From Antedon mediterranea (lineage: Eukaryota > Echinodermata > Crinoidea > Comatulida > Antedonidae), in the NCBI RefSeq assembly GCF_964355755.1, contig NC_092673.1:3541001-3601000 (forward strand): a stretch of 60,000 nt of DNA, given 5' to 3'. Below are positions 38,701-44,516 of the stretch, piece after piece (position 1 is the first letter of the stretch; every line of letters starts with the position of its first letter). The notes under the pieces were generated by a model. It saw nothing but the letters and a program-made list of their open reading frames with translations. It did no database searches and was not told the origin of the DNA. Made by a program: the position numbers and the translations under genes.

Positions 38701-39437
38701 GTGACAAAAAAATGTGATGTGCCCATATATGGACATGATGATGTCATGTCACTACCGTATTTGGGCATTTCACTACCATATTAAGGCACATCACACTTTT
38801 TTTGTCCAACTAGTTTGATAGTGTAGACAGAGATTTTAAAAAAAAAGTCATGTTCCAATAGAAACTCCCTATGAACCAGTATTTATTTTTTGAAAGATTA
38901 TGTAGCCAAATGTGATAAGGTACAATTTACCTAACTTTTACTTTACCTTTATTTTAAAAAGATTGAAAACGAGGAAAAAAAGAAGGTACATACAAACATT
39001 TCTTTATTTATGATTTTATTTTAATCGTTCATATTATTATTTATCCTTTGTCTTCTCCTTTAGACGAATGACAATCAAGCAGAGTATGAAGTGATTGGGG
39101 CTGACGTATGCATGGGGGATCACAAGGTAAGTATAAAGCTCTGTCCACACTATCAAACTAGTTTGACAAAAAAGTGTGATGTGCCCAAATATGGTAGTGA
39201 TATGCCCATATGAAATCATTGATATAATGTTATGTAAAAGTTTTAATATGATAAAAGAAGAAATATGATAGCAGAAAAAATATGATAGAAGAAGAAATAT
39301 GATTTAATTGTGCTTAATTATTTTCTCAATTGCAGCCAGTTTATCTTCACTTCTCTTTAGCGAATTCAAAAGGTAACAGTCGTCAAAGTAATAACAAAAG
39401 TAGTGATTCTGATATTTCGTGTTGTACAGTTCTTTGA
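5697..39437 (+). CDS. INPP5A: Type I inositol 1,4,5-trisphosphate 5-phosphatase (INPP5A), 17 coding exons
   Basis: Spliced product of 427 residues (human INPP5A is 412). The family removes the 5-phosphate of Ins(1,4,5)P3 and Ins(1,3,4,5)P4, ending calcium signals at the plasma membrane. Seen here: LLVTANLGSLFED near the N-terminus, the Mg-binding glutamate in HCQEVGGKNF (Glu62), NLHLFHDASN (189-198), the signature FVFGDFNFRLD (235-245), the second signature PSWCDR (347-352), GDHKPV (391-396) and a final CaaX box CTVL (424-427). Exons: 5697-5792, 7157-7198, 19914-20014, 22714-22801, 24260-24323, 31356-31459, 34269-34321, 35072-35135, 35751-35806, 36497-36581, 37197-37286, 37761-37826, 38108-38181, 38524-38635, 38962-38985, 39064-39126, 39336-39437. 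Every junction is GT-AG and in phase. The start is the only ATG upstream of the conserved LLVTAN in frame. All key catalytic residues are present, so it should be active. A second C-terminus is possible (see 45553). Confidence 0.96.
6672..6850 (+). mobile_element. tRNA-derived SINE
   Basis: Pol III box A TGGCGCAGTGG (6678-6688) and box B GGTTCAAGCC (6722-6731) lie at tRNA spacing, followed by a non-tRNA body (CTCTACCCAGGTGATAGAAA, TACTGGGAAGGTAA). The body shares short stretches with the SINE at 19657, suggesting related families. The 3' limit is approximate. Confidence 0.8.
6868..6900. repeat. Poly-C tract then (CA)n
   Basis: About 15 C followed by alternating CA; simple repeat just beyond the SINE. 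Confidence 0.85.
7157..7198 (+). CDS. INPP5A: INPP5A exon 2 (42 nt)
   Basis: Encodes LDNMMPIWLKAFYK (residues 33-46), aligning to the family's W-L-x-x-F-Y segment. Acceptor TTTATTTCAG, donor AAG|GTGAGT, phase 0 on both sides. Confidence 0.88.
9156..9487 (+). mobile_element. Family C TIR element, copy C2
   Basis: 332 bp bounded by TTTAAAGATGTATTGTCCC and its near-perfect inverse GGGACAATACATCTTTAAA, non-coding inside, with the internal palindrome TTGGCTGGCAGCCAA. The four window copies align end to end. TTAA-like ends fit a piggyBac/Kolobok-type mover, but the superfamily is inference. Confidence 0.88.
10665..10835 (+). repeat. Left copy of ~170-bp duplication around Harbinger element
   Basis: CAAATATTTTTTTAGCACTTG through GTACTTAAATTATTAAATATTATTAAGG matches 11665-11850 imperfectly, so a locally duplicated segment brackets the transposon. 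Confidence 0.7.
10834..11662 (+). mobile_element. PIF/Harbinger-type DNA transposon, non-autonomous
   Basis: Element 10837-11659 has terminal inverted repeats GGCCCTGTTTCTGCTGC / GCAGCAGAAACAGGCCC and is flanked by the 3-bp duplication TTA (10834-10836, 11660-11662), as expected for PIF/Harbinger. Sub-terminal regions carry many palindromic ATACCGTAT modules on both sides. The interior holds a broken Myb/SANT-like ORF (11152-11449), the accessory protein class encoded by Harbinger elements. No DDE transposase was seen, so mobilisation would need a helper. Confidence 0.85.
11152..11449 (+). pseudogene. Broken Myb/SANT-like DNA-binding ORF of Harbinger element
   Basis: Starts MWSEDVTVLLNKCVWRS then stops. 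It resumes at 11228 with NKRDNHIYKDISKKIKQEYG, then PKQVNSKLKSLRK, an in-frame TAG at 11339, and YNIVKYNNSGRERINCPRYD to a TGA at 11447-11449. The spacing of W, the KQVxxKLKSLRKxY helix and the trailing SG match a trihelix/Myb-SANT-like fold. At least two stops and a frame break make it non-functional. Confidence 0.72.
11663..11852 (+). repeat. Right copy of ~170-bp duplication
   Basis: GGCAAATATTTTGTTAGAACTTG through GTACTTAAATTATTAATTATT..AAGG, the partner of 10665-10835. Confidence 0.7.
13341..13355. repeat. Poly-C tract
   Basis: Homopolymer of about 15 C within CAGC..ATAAC. Confidence 0.85.
13395..13478 (+). repeat. SINE-tail-like fragment
   Basis: Contains GAGGGTAACCCCCACTC and two copies of GGGTTCTTTAATGTGC, resembling the tail of the SINE at 56409-56705 (GGTAACCCCCTACTC, AGGTTCTTTAAAGTGC). 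No tRNA head was seen. Confidence 0.5.
14159..14270 (+). mobile_element. Family A MITE, copy A2 (3' truncated)
   Basis: AGTTCTGTACACTATCAAAC start and GATGTGCCCATATATGGACA core; lacks the right terminus and abuts copy A3. Confidence 0.8.
14285..14408 (+). mobile_element. Family A MITE, copy A3
   Basis: AGTTCTGTCTACACTATCAAAC start and a short right end ACAGACAGAGCG. It lies tandem to A2, so the pair may be one rearranged insertion. Confidence 0.8.
15762..17069. mobile_element. 1.3-kb DNA transposon with CAGTGGCGGATC ends
   Basis: Left end CAGTGGCGGATCTAGCGGGG; right end reads in reverse CAGGGGCGGATCCAGGATTT followed by AATAGGGGGGGCG. The 5-bp direct repeat CAATT sits exactly outside both ends (15757-15761, 17070-17074). 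The interior is more G+C-rich than the surroundings and has no intact transposase; the open frame 16720-17028 runs into the terminal repeat. The CAG..CTG ends fit hAT-like groups with short duplications, but the superfamily is uncertain. Confidence 0.78.
19657..19885 (+). mobile_element. tRNA-derived SINE with 11-bp TSD
   Basis: A tRNA-like head occupies 19658-19731: acceptor arms GGAGTTG/CAACTCC pair fully, with box A TAGCCGAGTGG (19667-19677), a GTC in the anticodon region (Asp-like) and box B GGTTCAATTCC (19711-19721). The T stem is mispaired, so it is not a working tRNA. The body ends CACCTTTACC. TAATAATATAT occurs at 19646-19656 and 19886-19896 as a target-site duplication. It ends 28 bp before exon 3 of INPP5A. 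Confidence 0.9.
19914..20014 (+). CDS. INPP5A: INPP5A exon 3 (catalytic Glu)
   Basis: Residues 47-79 plus two bases: VLQRLQPRFVAIHCQEVGGK then NFETGMNLVNNFI. Glu62 in HCQE corresponds to the Mg-coordinating Glu of the 5-phosphatase fold. Acceptor TTTTGTAG, donor GA|GTATGT. Confidence 0.95.
20053..20542. mobile_element. TTAA-ended element with internal ~147-bp tandem units
   Basis: Perfect 12-bp inverted ends ATTAAAGGGACA / TGTCCCTTTAAT. Inside are nearly three copies of a unit containing CCGTAGAGGGCGTAGATGCA and AAAAAGTTCGCGGAACT (phase points 20094, 20241 and 20389, spacing 147-148 bp). Non-coding. Confidence 0.8.
21185..21346 (+). mobile_element. Family A MITE, copy A4
   Basis: GCTCTGTCTACACTATCAAAC start, internal TATGGACATGATGATGTCAT, right end TTGATAGTGTAGACAGGG. 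Confidence 0.92.
21908..22275 (+). repeat. ~143-bp imperfect tandem duplication, 2.5 units
   Basis: CAAAAGACATGGAAATATTTCTT near 21911 recurs near 22054, and TCGTCAGTTGTGTACTAC near 22018 recurs as TCGTCAATTGCGTACTA near 22246. Confidence 0.65.
22714..22801 (+). CDS. INPP5A: INPP5A exon 4
   Basis: Completes residue 80, then 81-109: TLFGSEEMRCYRRSHVVMDK and NYQATDDFT. Acceptor T-run then CCAG, donor ACG|GTAAGT. Confidence 0.95.
23104..23246. mobile_element. Family A MITE, copy A5
   Basis: GGTCTGTCTACACTATCAAA at the left and TTTGATAGTGTAGACAGAGC at the right. The inner arms read in the reverse order to A4, so it may be a mosaic. Confidence 0.9.
23938..24087 (+). mobile_element. Family A MITE, copy A6
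   Basis: CAATCAAACTTTATGTGAC start with degraded left terminus, GCCCATATATGGAC core, and right end TAGTGTAGACAGATCTTTA. Confidence 0.88.
24260..24323 (+). CDS. INPP5A: INPP5A exon 5
   Basis: Residues 110-130 plus one base: ALGNIYFIHDSIASPKYYDF then K. Acceptor TTATTTGCAG, donor A|GTAAGT. Confidence 0.95.
24411..24445. repeat. GC-rich hairpin, 11-bp arms
   Basis: TAGATGGTACG / CGTACCATCTA arms around CTCGCTTCGCTCG, itself partly palindromic. May be the terminus of a mobile element whose other end I could not identify. Confidence 0.8.
24635..24667. repeat. Perfect 14-bp-arm hairpin
   Basis: AAATGAGTCCAAAT and its exact reverse complement around TTTTG. Confidence 0.85.
25734..25797. repeat. 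24-bp-arm inverted repeat
   Basis: Arms begin TTCAATACAAAATTTAATG and match their inverse with one mismatch over 24 bp, around a ~19-bp spacer. Probably a short foldback element. Confidence 0.8.
26224..26490 (-). repeat. Family D interspersed repeat, copy D2
   Basis: Reverse complement of the D1 consensus: contains CGCGCCGCTCCTTTAGGCAG, AAATGGGTATTTGGAAACTC and GATAAATATTGAAATGC. Confidence 0.7.
26577..26778. mobile_element. 202-bp TIR element (CAGGCCTTGTCTTTT ends)
   Basis: Perfect 15-bp inverted ends CAGGCCTTGTCTTTT / AAAAGACAAGGCCTG with a non-coding interior. CAG..CTG ends fit a hAT-type MITE, but I could not see a clean 8-bp duplication. Confidence 0.75.
27150..27880 (+). repeat. 130/143-bp tandem array, 5+ units
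   Basis: Units are marked by ATAAACGTATTGGATCTTT at 27262, 27392, 27534 and 27677 and a diverged unit at 27820. Spacing is 130 bp and then about 143 bp, because later units have gained CTCGTTTCTTTCAACC. A more diverged unit precedes the array. Confidence 0.88.
28266..28436 (-). mobile_element. Family A MITE, copy A7
   Basis: GTGTCTGTCTACACTATCAAA left; TTGTCACATAAAGTTTGATAG and TGTGGACAGAGCTTTA right; reverse orientation. Confidence 0.92.
29170..29493 (+). mobile_element. Family C TIR element, copy C3
   Basis: The body matches C2 (CATGAAAAATGAAGAT, GGTAAATACATTTTTTTTCC, GGGGACAATATATCTTTAAT). The left end is degraded by a poly-C/poly-A expansion, and the internal palindrome is lost. Confidence 0.82.
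30537..30677 (+). pseudogene. 28S rRNA fragment, inserted copy
   Basis: Contains the highly conserved large-subunit rRNA stretch CGGGGAGTTTGACTGGGGCG, then GGTAACGCAGGTGTCCTAAG and GGGCAAAAGCTCGCTTGATT. It stops where genuine 28S would continue. The 9-bp repeat ATAAACACA flanks it (30528-30536, 30678-30686), as expected of a retrotransposed insert. Only about 140 nt, so not a functional rRNA gene. Confidence 0.92.
31356..31459 (+). CDS. INPP5A: INPP5A exon 6
   Basis: Residues 131-165: KEFRECEGHVRYLDNL, then SQSTSHEKMKFPKNLFPE. KFPxxxFPE is conserved in the family. Acceptor TTAATTACAG, donor GAG|GTAAGG. Confidence 0.95.
31842..31922. repeat. 3 x 23-bp repeat with inverted half-copy
   Basis: ACACGCCATTTAATATACAAC is repeated three times, preceded by the inverse TATTAAATGCGTGT, so the array can fold with its leader. 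Confidence 0.85.
32460..33535 (+). repeat. Decamer satellite (CCCATCAATA/T)n, ~1.1 kb
   Basis: About 107 tandem 10-bp units of the form MYCAATWYCC, with variants ATCAATTCCC, ATCAATACCC and ACCAATATCC mixed along the array; the last ~500 bp are more diverged. It lies in INPP5A intron 6. No spacers, so it is not a CRISPR array. Confidence 0.97.
34269..34321 (+). CDS. INPP5A: INPP5A exon 7
   Basis: Residues 166-182 plus two bases: SKFSRKGFLRTRWCMNG. The SRKGFxRTRWC core is strongly conserved in INPP5A. Acceptor TTTTTTCAG, donor AG|GTATTT. Confidence 0.95.
34608..34758 (+). mobile_element. Family A MITE, copy A8
   Basis: TTGTCTACACTATCAAAC left, GTTTGATAGTGTAGACAGAAC right; intron 7. Confidence 0.92.
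35072..35135 (+). CDS. INPP5A: INPP5A exon 8
   Basis: Residues 183-204: SIFDLINLHLFHDASNVIAM then QS. Holds the NxH active-site segment (N189, H191). Acceptor TTTTTTATAG, donor TCG|GTAAGT. Confidence 0.95.
35567..35717 (-). mobile_element. Family A MITE, copy A9
   Basis: Reverse orientation, ending CACATAAAGTTTGATAG then TGTAGACAGAGCTTTA. Its left arm carries ATGGAGGTAAATACCT, resembling the palindrome at 4979. It ends 33 bp before exon 9. Confidence 0.9.
35751..35806 (+). CDS. INPP5A: INPP5A exon 9
   Basis: Residues 205-222 plus two bases: FPSTYSNKRKKALLAVLD. Acceptor TTTTTTAG, donor AG|GTATAG. Confidence 0.93.
36047..36340. repeat. 15-bp minisatellite (ATTCTGGAGTGACAT)n
   Basis: About 19 units, with ATTCTGGAGTGATAT and GTTCTGGAGTGAC variants and two small phase slips. 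A unit length divisible by three keeps all three minus frames open; those ORFs are artefacts. Confidence 0.95.
36497..36581 (+). CDS. INPP5A: INPP5A exon 10 (GDFNFR motif)
   Basis: Residues 223-251, including YFVFGDFNFRLDTHDVVK. GDFNFR (238-243) is the first diagnostic 5-phosphatase signature, with catalytic Asp239 and Asn241. Acceptor TTGTTGTAG, donor AAA|GTAAGA. Confidence 0.97.
36620..36782 (+). mobile_element. Family A MITE, copy A10
   Basis: AAGCTCTGTCCACACTATTAAAC left, GTTTGATAGTGTAGACAGAG right; starts 39 bp after the exon 10 donor. Confidence 0.92.
37197..37286 (+). CDS. INPP5A: INPP5A exon 11
   Basis: Residues 252-281, ALTTSASGEYIKEDNDVVKV then IFTENGNSGK; the VVK-IF core is conserved. 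Phase 0 on both sides. Confidence 0.93.
37487..37670. mobile_element. Family B MITE, copy B1
   Basis: 184 bp bounded by TAAAGCTTGGTTCCCACTAG and CTAGTGGGAACCACGCTTA. Long arms built from repeated ACGCAAGGACGTAAACGCAA around CAATCACAAGCGAATAAGCC, so it can form a long hairpin. Non-coding. Confidence 0.88.
37761..37826 (+). CDS. INPP5A: INPP5A exon 12
   Basis: Residues 282-303, VVLTLEKKKFEASEISPNKA then KW; LEKKxF is conserved. Phase 0 on both sides. Confidence 0.93.
38108..38181 (+). CDS. INPP5A: INPP5A exon 13
   Basis: Residues 304-327 plus two bases: LLQFDKEAGSFSEHFLEHEK then SFAP. Acceptor TATTATCAG, donor AG|GTGAGA. Confidence 0.95.
38524..38635 (+). CDS. INPP5A: INPP5A exon 14 (PSWCDR motif)
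   Basis: Residues 328-365: SYPYSEDMNQGENYMQTR, then VPSWCDRVFYSKSANESLIM. PSWCDR (347-352) is the second diagnostic signature. Acceptor TTGGTTTAG, donor ATG|GTACGT. Confidence 0.97.
38671..38837 (+). mobile_element. Family A MITE, copy A11
   Basis: TAAAGTTCTGTCTACACTATC left, TTTGATAGTGTAGACAGAG right; full-length copy starting 35 bp after the exon 14 donor. Confidence 0.93.
38962..38985 (+). CDS. INPP5A: INPP5A microexon 15 (24 nt)
   Basis: Encodes IENEEKKK (366-373), matching the charged SESEEK segment of vertebrate INPP5A. Acceptor TTTTAAAAAG is poor, donor AAG|GTACAT. Phase 0 on both sides, so skipping it would keep the frame. Confidence 0.75.
39064..39126 (+). CDS. INPP5A: INPP5A exon 16 (GDHK)
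   Basis: Residues 374-394: TNDNQAEYEVIGADVCMGDH then K. Asp392-His393 are the conserved catalytic pair completed by PV in the next exon. Acceptor TCCTTTAG, donor AAG|GTAAGT. Confidence 0.96.
39133..39212 (-). mobile_element. Family A MITE, copy A12 (half element)
   Basis: TAAAGCTCTGTCCACACTATC then AACTAGTTTGACAAAAAAGT; the other half is missing. It begins at base 7 of the intron, straight after the GTAAGT donor of exon 16. Confidence 0.88.
39336..39437 (+). CDS. INPP5A: INPP5A exon 17, CaaX C-terminus
   Basis: Residues 395-427: PVYLHFSLANSKGNSRQ, a polar serine-rich linker, then ISCCTVL and TGA. CTVL is a CaaX prenylation box; Leu at the last position favours geranylgeranylation, while human INPP5A ends CVVQ (farnesyl type). 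A cryptic donor AAAG|GTAACA lies inside at 39372. Confidence 0.93.
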   Translation, partial: PVYLHFSLANSKGNSRQSNNKSSDSDISCCTVL

Positions 39438-39586
39438 CACCTGTGTCATTTCCTCTTGTGTGCAATTGTCTGTATGGCGCCCTCACTTGTTGTAAGTTAT
39501 CACTATTAACTCTTGCATGTTGTCTTCACTAAAAATTGTGATTGTGACTTTTTTCGTTTTCTTTTCTTCACAAATTGTCATTTTTC

Positions 39587-39592
39587 AATAAA
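39587..39592 (+). terminator. INPP5A: Poly(A) signal AATAAA for CaaX isoform
   Basis: Canonical hexamer 150 bp after the stop codon, following T-rich sequence; gives a short 3'UTR for the prenylated form. Confidence 0.6.
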
Positions 39593-39858
39593 ATAATACA
39601 GAAAGGTTAATTTTTTAAATAATTATAAGGGTTAATAGCAACAGTGTGTTAGTATATTAATTGAAAAAATAATAATTAAATGTATGACCAAAAGACATTT
39701 TTCAGAGCAATTTAACAGAAAAATTTATCTAATTTGTTATTTTCCATAAAAGTGAATGGATTAGAAAACAGAAGTTTAAAGTTACAATGAAATGAACTAT
39801 AATTTGTTTTAATTTAAATAATAATCACTAATGTATTCATATAGTAGGACATTTTCAA

Positions 39859-40484
39859 GTTAAAGACACCTTCCCTACAATTTGTGACGTTTTGTAAAAA
39901 TAATACATATATATCACTTTAAAAACATTAAACCAGGTCATTCCTTGTCTTAAATGTACGTTTTATGGTAAATTATGATAAAAAGTGAGAAACAATGCAC
40001 TACCTAAGTAGCTCGCGGCGATCGACCTCTCGTGGACGGTCTTTAGGCCTAGCTTAGTTTTGTAGGCCTAGCTGGTAAACATCGGTAACGTACGAACATC
40101 GTACGCTAGCTAAATACCTAGCCTGACGTTGTATAGTTGCTGCATTAATTGTCTTTCAATTTTTGCCAGACTACGTTGATACAAATGGGGGAAAACCCGG
40201 TATTTTCGCTGAAAAGTTAGAAGTTTTCCATTTGTTTTGGCCTCACGATCGATCGAAAAGTGGGTGAATTACAGAAAAAAAACAAAAATATCAATCCGCG
40301 CGCAATGCATTTTGGGATTTATAGCGGGCCGCTATAATTATTAGAATCGACTTATTTTTCACATTTTTAACCATTTAAAGACGAAAAAATTTATCGCAAT
40401 AGGACCATATAGTATTATTTTTACATTAAATATAGTTTGTGATCTTAAATTAGATCTAAAAAACGTAGGGAAGGTGTCTTTAAC
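39859..40484. mobile_element. 626-bp TTAA-type TIR element
   Basis: Perfect 20-bp inverted ends GTTAAAGACACCTTCCCTAC / GTAGGGAAGGTGTCTTTAAC, each containing TTAA. The interior is non-coding and richer in CpG than its surroundings, with TTTAGGCCTAG repeats and a ZNF143-like motif at 40301. Confidence 0.88.
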
Positions 40485-41503
40485 TATGTGGCTAGCATAA
40501 AGATTACAAAAATAAAGCGTAGCTGCACGTTAGTTTAAATTTGAGTTTTAGAAGCTATCACAACATTGACTGGTATTTGAGCATGTTTATTACACTCCAC
40601 TGGTCCTTGTAATAAAAAGTTAATATTATTTTAGAGAACACATAGATATGTCACAGTACTGTATATGTTTTATAAAATAAATCATTTAAAAACTACTTTA
40701 TACTCTAATATTGTTCCATGTTATTTACATTTAGAGTACACCTACATATTAGTCAGACTCTCTTCTATTTACTCCATATGTCTATAATATAAATTATATA
40801 AAAACTACTTTTTTTAAAAGAGCATACCAAAAAGTCTTTACTAACTCATGATGAAGTCATTATTAATTATTATTAATCTATTTTATCGAACTAATGGTTA
40901 TGGAAAATTAAGTAATATTTAATAATCAATGTACACATAGGGCCTGTTCAGACTTAGTCAAGTTACCTGCTATTGCTAAGTTGGCTACATAGAAAAATTA
41001 TCTCTAACTTTGATTGGTAGGTAACCAACTAATACCTGGGTAAATTATTAAGGCTAAATGCGGCCATAGATGTATCACAATTTTGTTACAACTTAAAACC
41101 ATAATGTGGAAATCACTCATCGACATATTTTTTTCTAGTCTTTCTCTTGAAAATGTTTAAAATGATGTGCATATTTTATTTTATAACATGTTTTTGCTGT
41201 TTTTATTTCTGTACCTGGCACAGTATAGATTTTGATCAAAAGTGAATCCCTGTTTTGCTTCACTCCCCCTTTGTGTAAGTTTATTGTTTTATCATTTTTA
41301 TGATCAATTTTTTTTTTCCATTTTTTCTGCTACCATGTTAGAGGTCTACAGAGTTGAATAACAATCTCATATGATACAGTTGTTTTGAAACAAAGCAGAA
41401 TGTCAAACATCTTTGGCTAAATTGTAGATCTTCCCATTTCCTTTCTTTCTTGAGTGTTAATTCCTTGGGAATGAACTTTTGATGCATCTATGTCGTTGCA
41501 TTC

Positions 41504-41730
41504 TGTCCGCATCCTTGCGTTGCATCTACGTCCTAAAGCTCTGTCTACACTATCAAACTAGTTTCACAAAAAAAGTGTGATGTGTCCAAATATGGTAGTG
41601 ATATACCCAAATATGATAGTGGTATGACATCATCATGTCAATATATGGGCACATCACATTTTTTTGTCACATAAAGTTTGATAGCGTAGACAGAGCTTTA
41701 CGTGATGTTCTAGTGGAAATCAATGTTTAC
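41504..41730. mobile_element. Family B arm (B5) split by family A insertion
   Basis: CCTTGCGTTGCATCTACGTCC (to 41533) and CGTGATGTTCTAGTGG (from 41701) together rebuild a family B arm; copy A13 sits between them. Confidence 0.7.
41534..41700 (-). mobile_element. Family A MITE, copy A13, TA duplication
   Basis: TAAAGCTCTGTCTACACTATC to GATAGCGTAGACAGAGCTTTA, with TA at both outer ends (41534-41535, 41699-41700), fitting a Tc1/mariner-type target duplication. Reverse orientation. Confidence 0.93.
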
Positions 41731-43439
41731 AAGAGTTGCTTGTGTTTCATGTTTGCAACAAAACAATTAAATGTGATTTTGTTATTAAACAATATAGAAG
41801 CAATCTAATACCCTCTAACCTTGTTTTATATATGTATTTAGTTTTACACATTAACATTGTGTGCACATTTTTACACTCAAGCACTGCACTGCATGTTTAA
41901 CATTATACCTGTATAATTCAATAGGGACTTTTCAAAGACATGACGTAACATCAAGCTTTCGAAACAAAAGCTTGTTGTGTGTATAATTCTGAAATTGGGT
42001 ATCATAACCCTATATTATTAAATTTGTGCAATCAAAAATATCCCTACTTTTGGGGATATAAGCACTTAGTACTTCATAGTAATGTGCTTTAAGAACAAAT
42101 GCAAATTCATTTCACAGAATTTTAAGGCAGTGTTCATAAAATTCCTTATTATTTTGATTTTAACTCAAAAGTTTGGTGGTATCATACATGATGTAAATGC
42201 AAATTGATTTGAAAAGAATTTCTATTGAGATTATTTTTAGATATTAATTAGTGTTTTGCATGTCTACTAATTAATGTATGTTGATACTGTTTATATACCT
42301 ATGAGAGTTATAAGATAAAACTGCCACTTTTCAGGAACATTTTCTAATGATCTCCAAATTTTATGTTTAACTTTACATTTTGATTAATGAAATTACTAAG
42401 TACAGTGGAAACCATATTTAGGGGAGACCTTCCAAAGAAAACAATGTATCCTTGTTATGGTGTACCCTGGATAGAGGTTGGCTGTAGTGTTAAAACATAC
42501 ATTGACCTTTATTCGTTATGCAAAGTTTCCCTTTAATAGTGGTGTACTAAAAGAGTTCCTCTGCTGTACCTCAAATTAACAGTCTTCAAAATGTTCTTTA
42601 ACATTTTAGTGGCAACTTTAACTAATGATAATCGTTATTATAGAATTTTTTTTTATAATTGTTTACTATTGATCTTTGCTATGTTAGTAGAAGAATGACA
42701 TAACATGTATTATATAATCATATTGCATTAATATATATTTCTTTATTACTCTGCATGTATTAAATGCTTACATTTCTTTCCCTTCTGAATGATATTTATC
42801 CTTAAAACATGCTATTTTTGTTACCTTTTCTGCATCCCCAAAGTTTTCGTTTAAATTAAAAGACGCTTAAAATCTCATTGAATGATAAAAACAGTTTTTG
42901 GAATGTTTATGTTTTTGGCAGTCTAGTTTCTAGACGGCAATTCAGCTTAATATTTGTAGAAAGAAAACATTTTTGGCATCCATGGCGTGTCATAAATATA
43001 CTTCCAATGAAATTTTTGAACAAATAAAAACACCCTCTGGTGGCTTTGTATGAAAAGAAAACAATAATTTTGTGAAGTGTTTCCTGCAAAACCAAAACAA
43101 TTTCTTTTTAAAAAATTCAACTGTTTATCAGAAAATTCTGCTTTTTCATGAGACAAATTTTACAGTATTTATAACAAATTTTCTTACCTCCAAATTAATT
43201 TCTATTTTTTTAAAATTCCTATTTTTGTTCTGTTGATTTCCTTCCTTTATTTAATGAACTTTCATTTGGATTGCTTTCTGCTTCAGGGAATAATATATCT
43301 CCGCTGAGAAATGCCATGCTGACTATATTATATATGTGCACGTTGGGCCCTAGAGTCATCTGATTTTAAGTGCTACCCATCATACTAATATCTGGTAAAC
43401 TCATGCTGTTCAAATTGTCTGGTGCAATGTCTGTGTAAA

Positions 43440-43632
43440 GGCTCTTTCACACCTGTCCCGGCATGGTTTCGGTCCAGCACCGGCAAATCAAGTTGAACAT
43501 GAATCTTTCGTTTTCACGATACTCGAAACGTCACTAGATATGCGCATAGCCATGTGAAAACAAAGCATTCATGTACGATTTGATTTGCTGGTGTCTGACC
43601 GGAACAGTGGCAGAACATGTGTGAAAGACCCT
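43440..43632. mobile_element. 193-bp foldback MITE (GGCTCTTTCACAC ends)
   Basis: Arms of about 50 bp: GGCTCTTTCACACCTGTCCC..CCAGCACCGGCAAATCAA pairs with TTGATTTGCTGGTG..ATGTGTGAAAGACCC. Non-coding; superfamily not assigned. Confidence 0.82.
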
Positions 43633-43881
43633 CAATGCCTGGTTTTTATAAAATCTACATGCAGTCATATTGGTGTGTTCAGTTTACTGTAGGAGTGATA
43701 TTCATAACAGCAAATTCTTGGTACACATTAATAGGAATGATTCTTTCATACAATAATACAGAGATACCAAATTTTGAAAAGAGAGTGAGATCAAAGGGAA
43801 ATCCAATAGGGCCCACTTAATTTCCAAAATTACAATGCAAAAAATATGAAATTCAGTTCAGCACTTGCTTTCTTAATTTTT

Positions 43882-43922
43882 AGGCCTTGGGGACCCCCTA
43901 TTTCAAAACTATACGCCACTGG
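43882..43922. mobile_element. Solo terminus related to the 15762 element
   Basis: CCCCCTATTTCAAAACTATACGCCACTG resembles the right end of the 1.3-kb element (CCCCCCTATTTCAAAATCC..). Confidence 0.55.
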
Positions 43923-44221
43923 AGAATGCAGTATTCCCCAACAATGCAGTATCTTGAAATGTACTCTACAGTTTACTTTTTCAAACACGTTTTGATAAAT
44001 AAACCAATAAAAGTGAATACTACTGAAAAAAAGAGAGATTTCATCTGCAAATTTAAAATATTTTAGCCTGACTTTTTTTACTACATAGCCATCCATAAAA
44101 ATGGCCAATCATCATCTATTAATTCACTGTTTACTGGGGAGGAGGTTGTCATTGCTCTGCTTTGTATTGATTTTATTAAAACCAGGCTTCATTTCAGTTT
44201 ACCTTTGGTCAACTGCTAGTT

Positions 44222-44244
44222 TTTTATTATTATTATTATTATTG
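44222..44244. repeat. (ATT)n microsatellite
   Basis: Seven ATT units. Confidence 0.9.
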
Positions 44245-44516
44245 GCCATTTTATAGAATAATGCAAGATGCATGTAGACTATTCTTCTGCTTGTATTTTA
44301 TGGGTATTTGCATTATGGAAAATGAATTTTCATATATTATTTGCATGACTTATCCTACCTGTCTACATTATCTTATGCTTAGAATTTCATCTTGTTACAG
44401 TTTAATATTTAATCTTTTAAAAAGAAAACAGAGCATAATACAATGGAAGCCACTTGCCTATTTACTAATTGTAGATCTGCCTCTGTTATATTTTATTGAC
44501 CATCTGAATATCTTGT

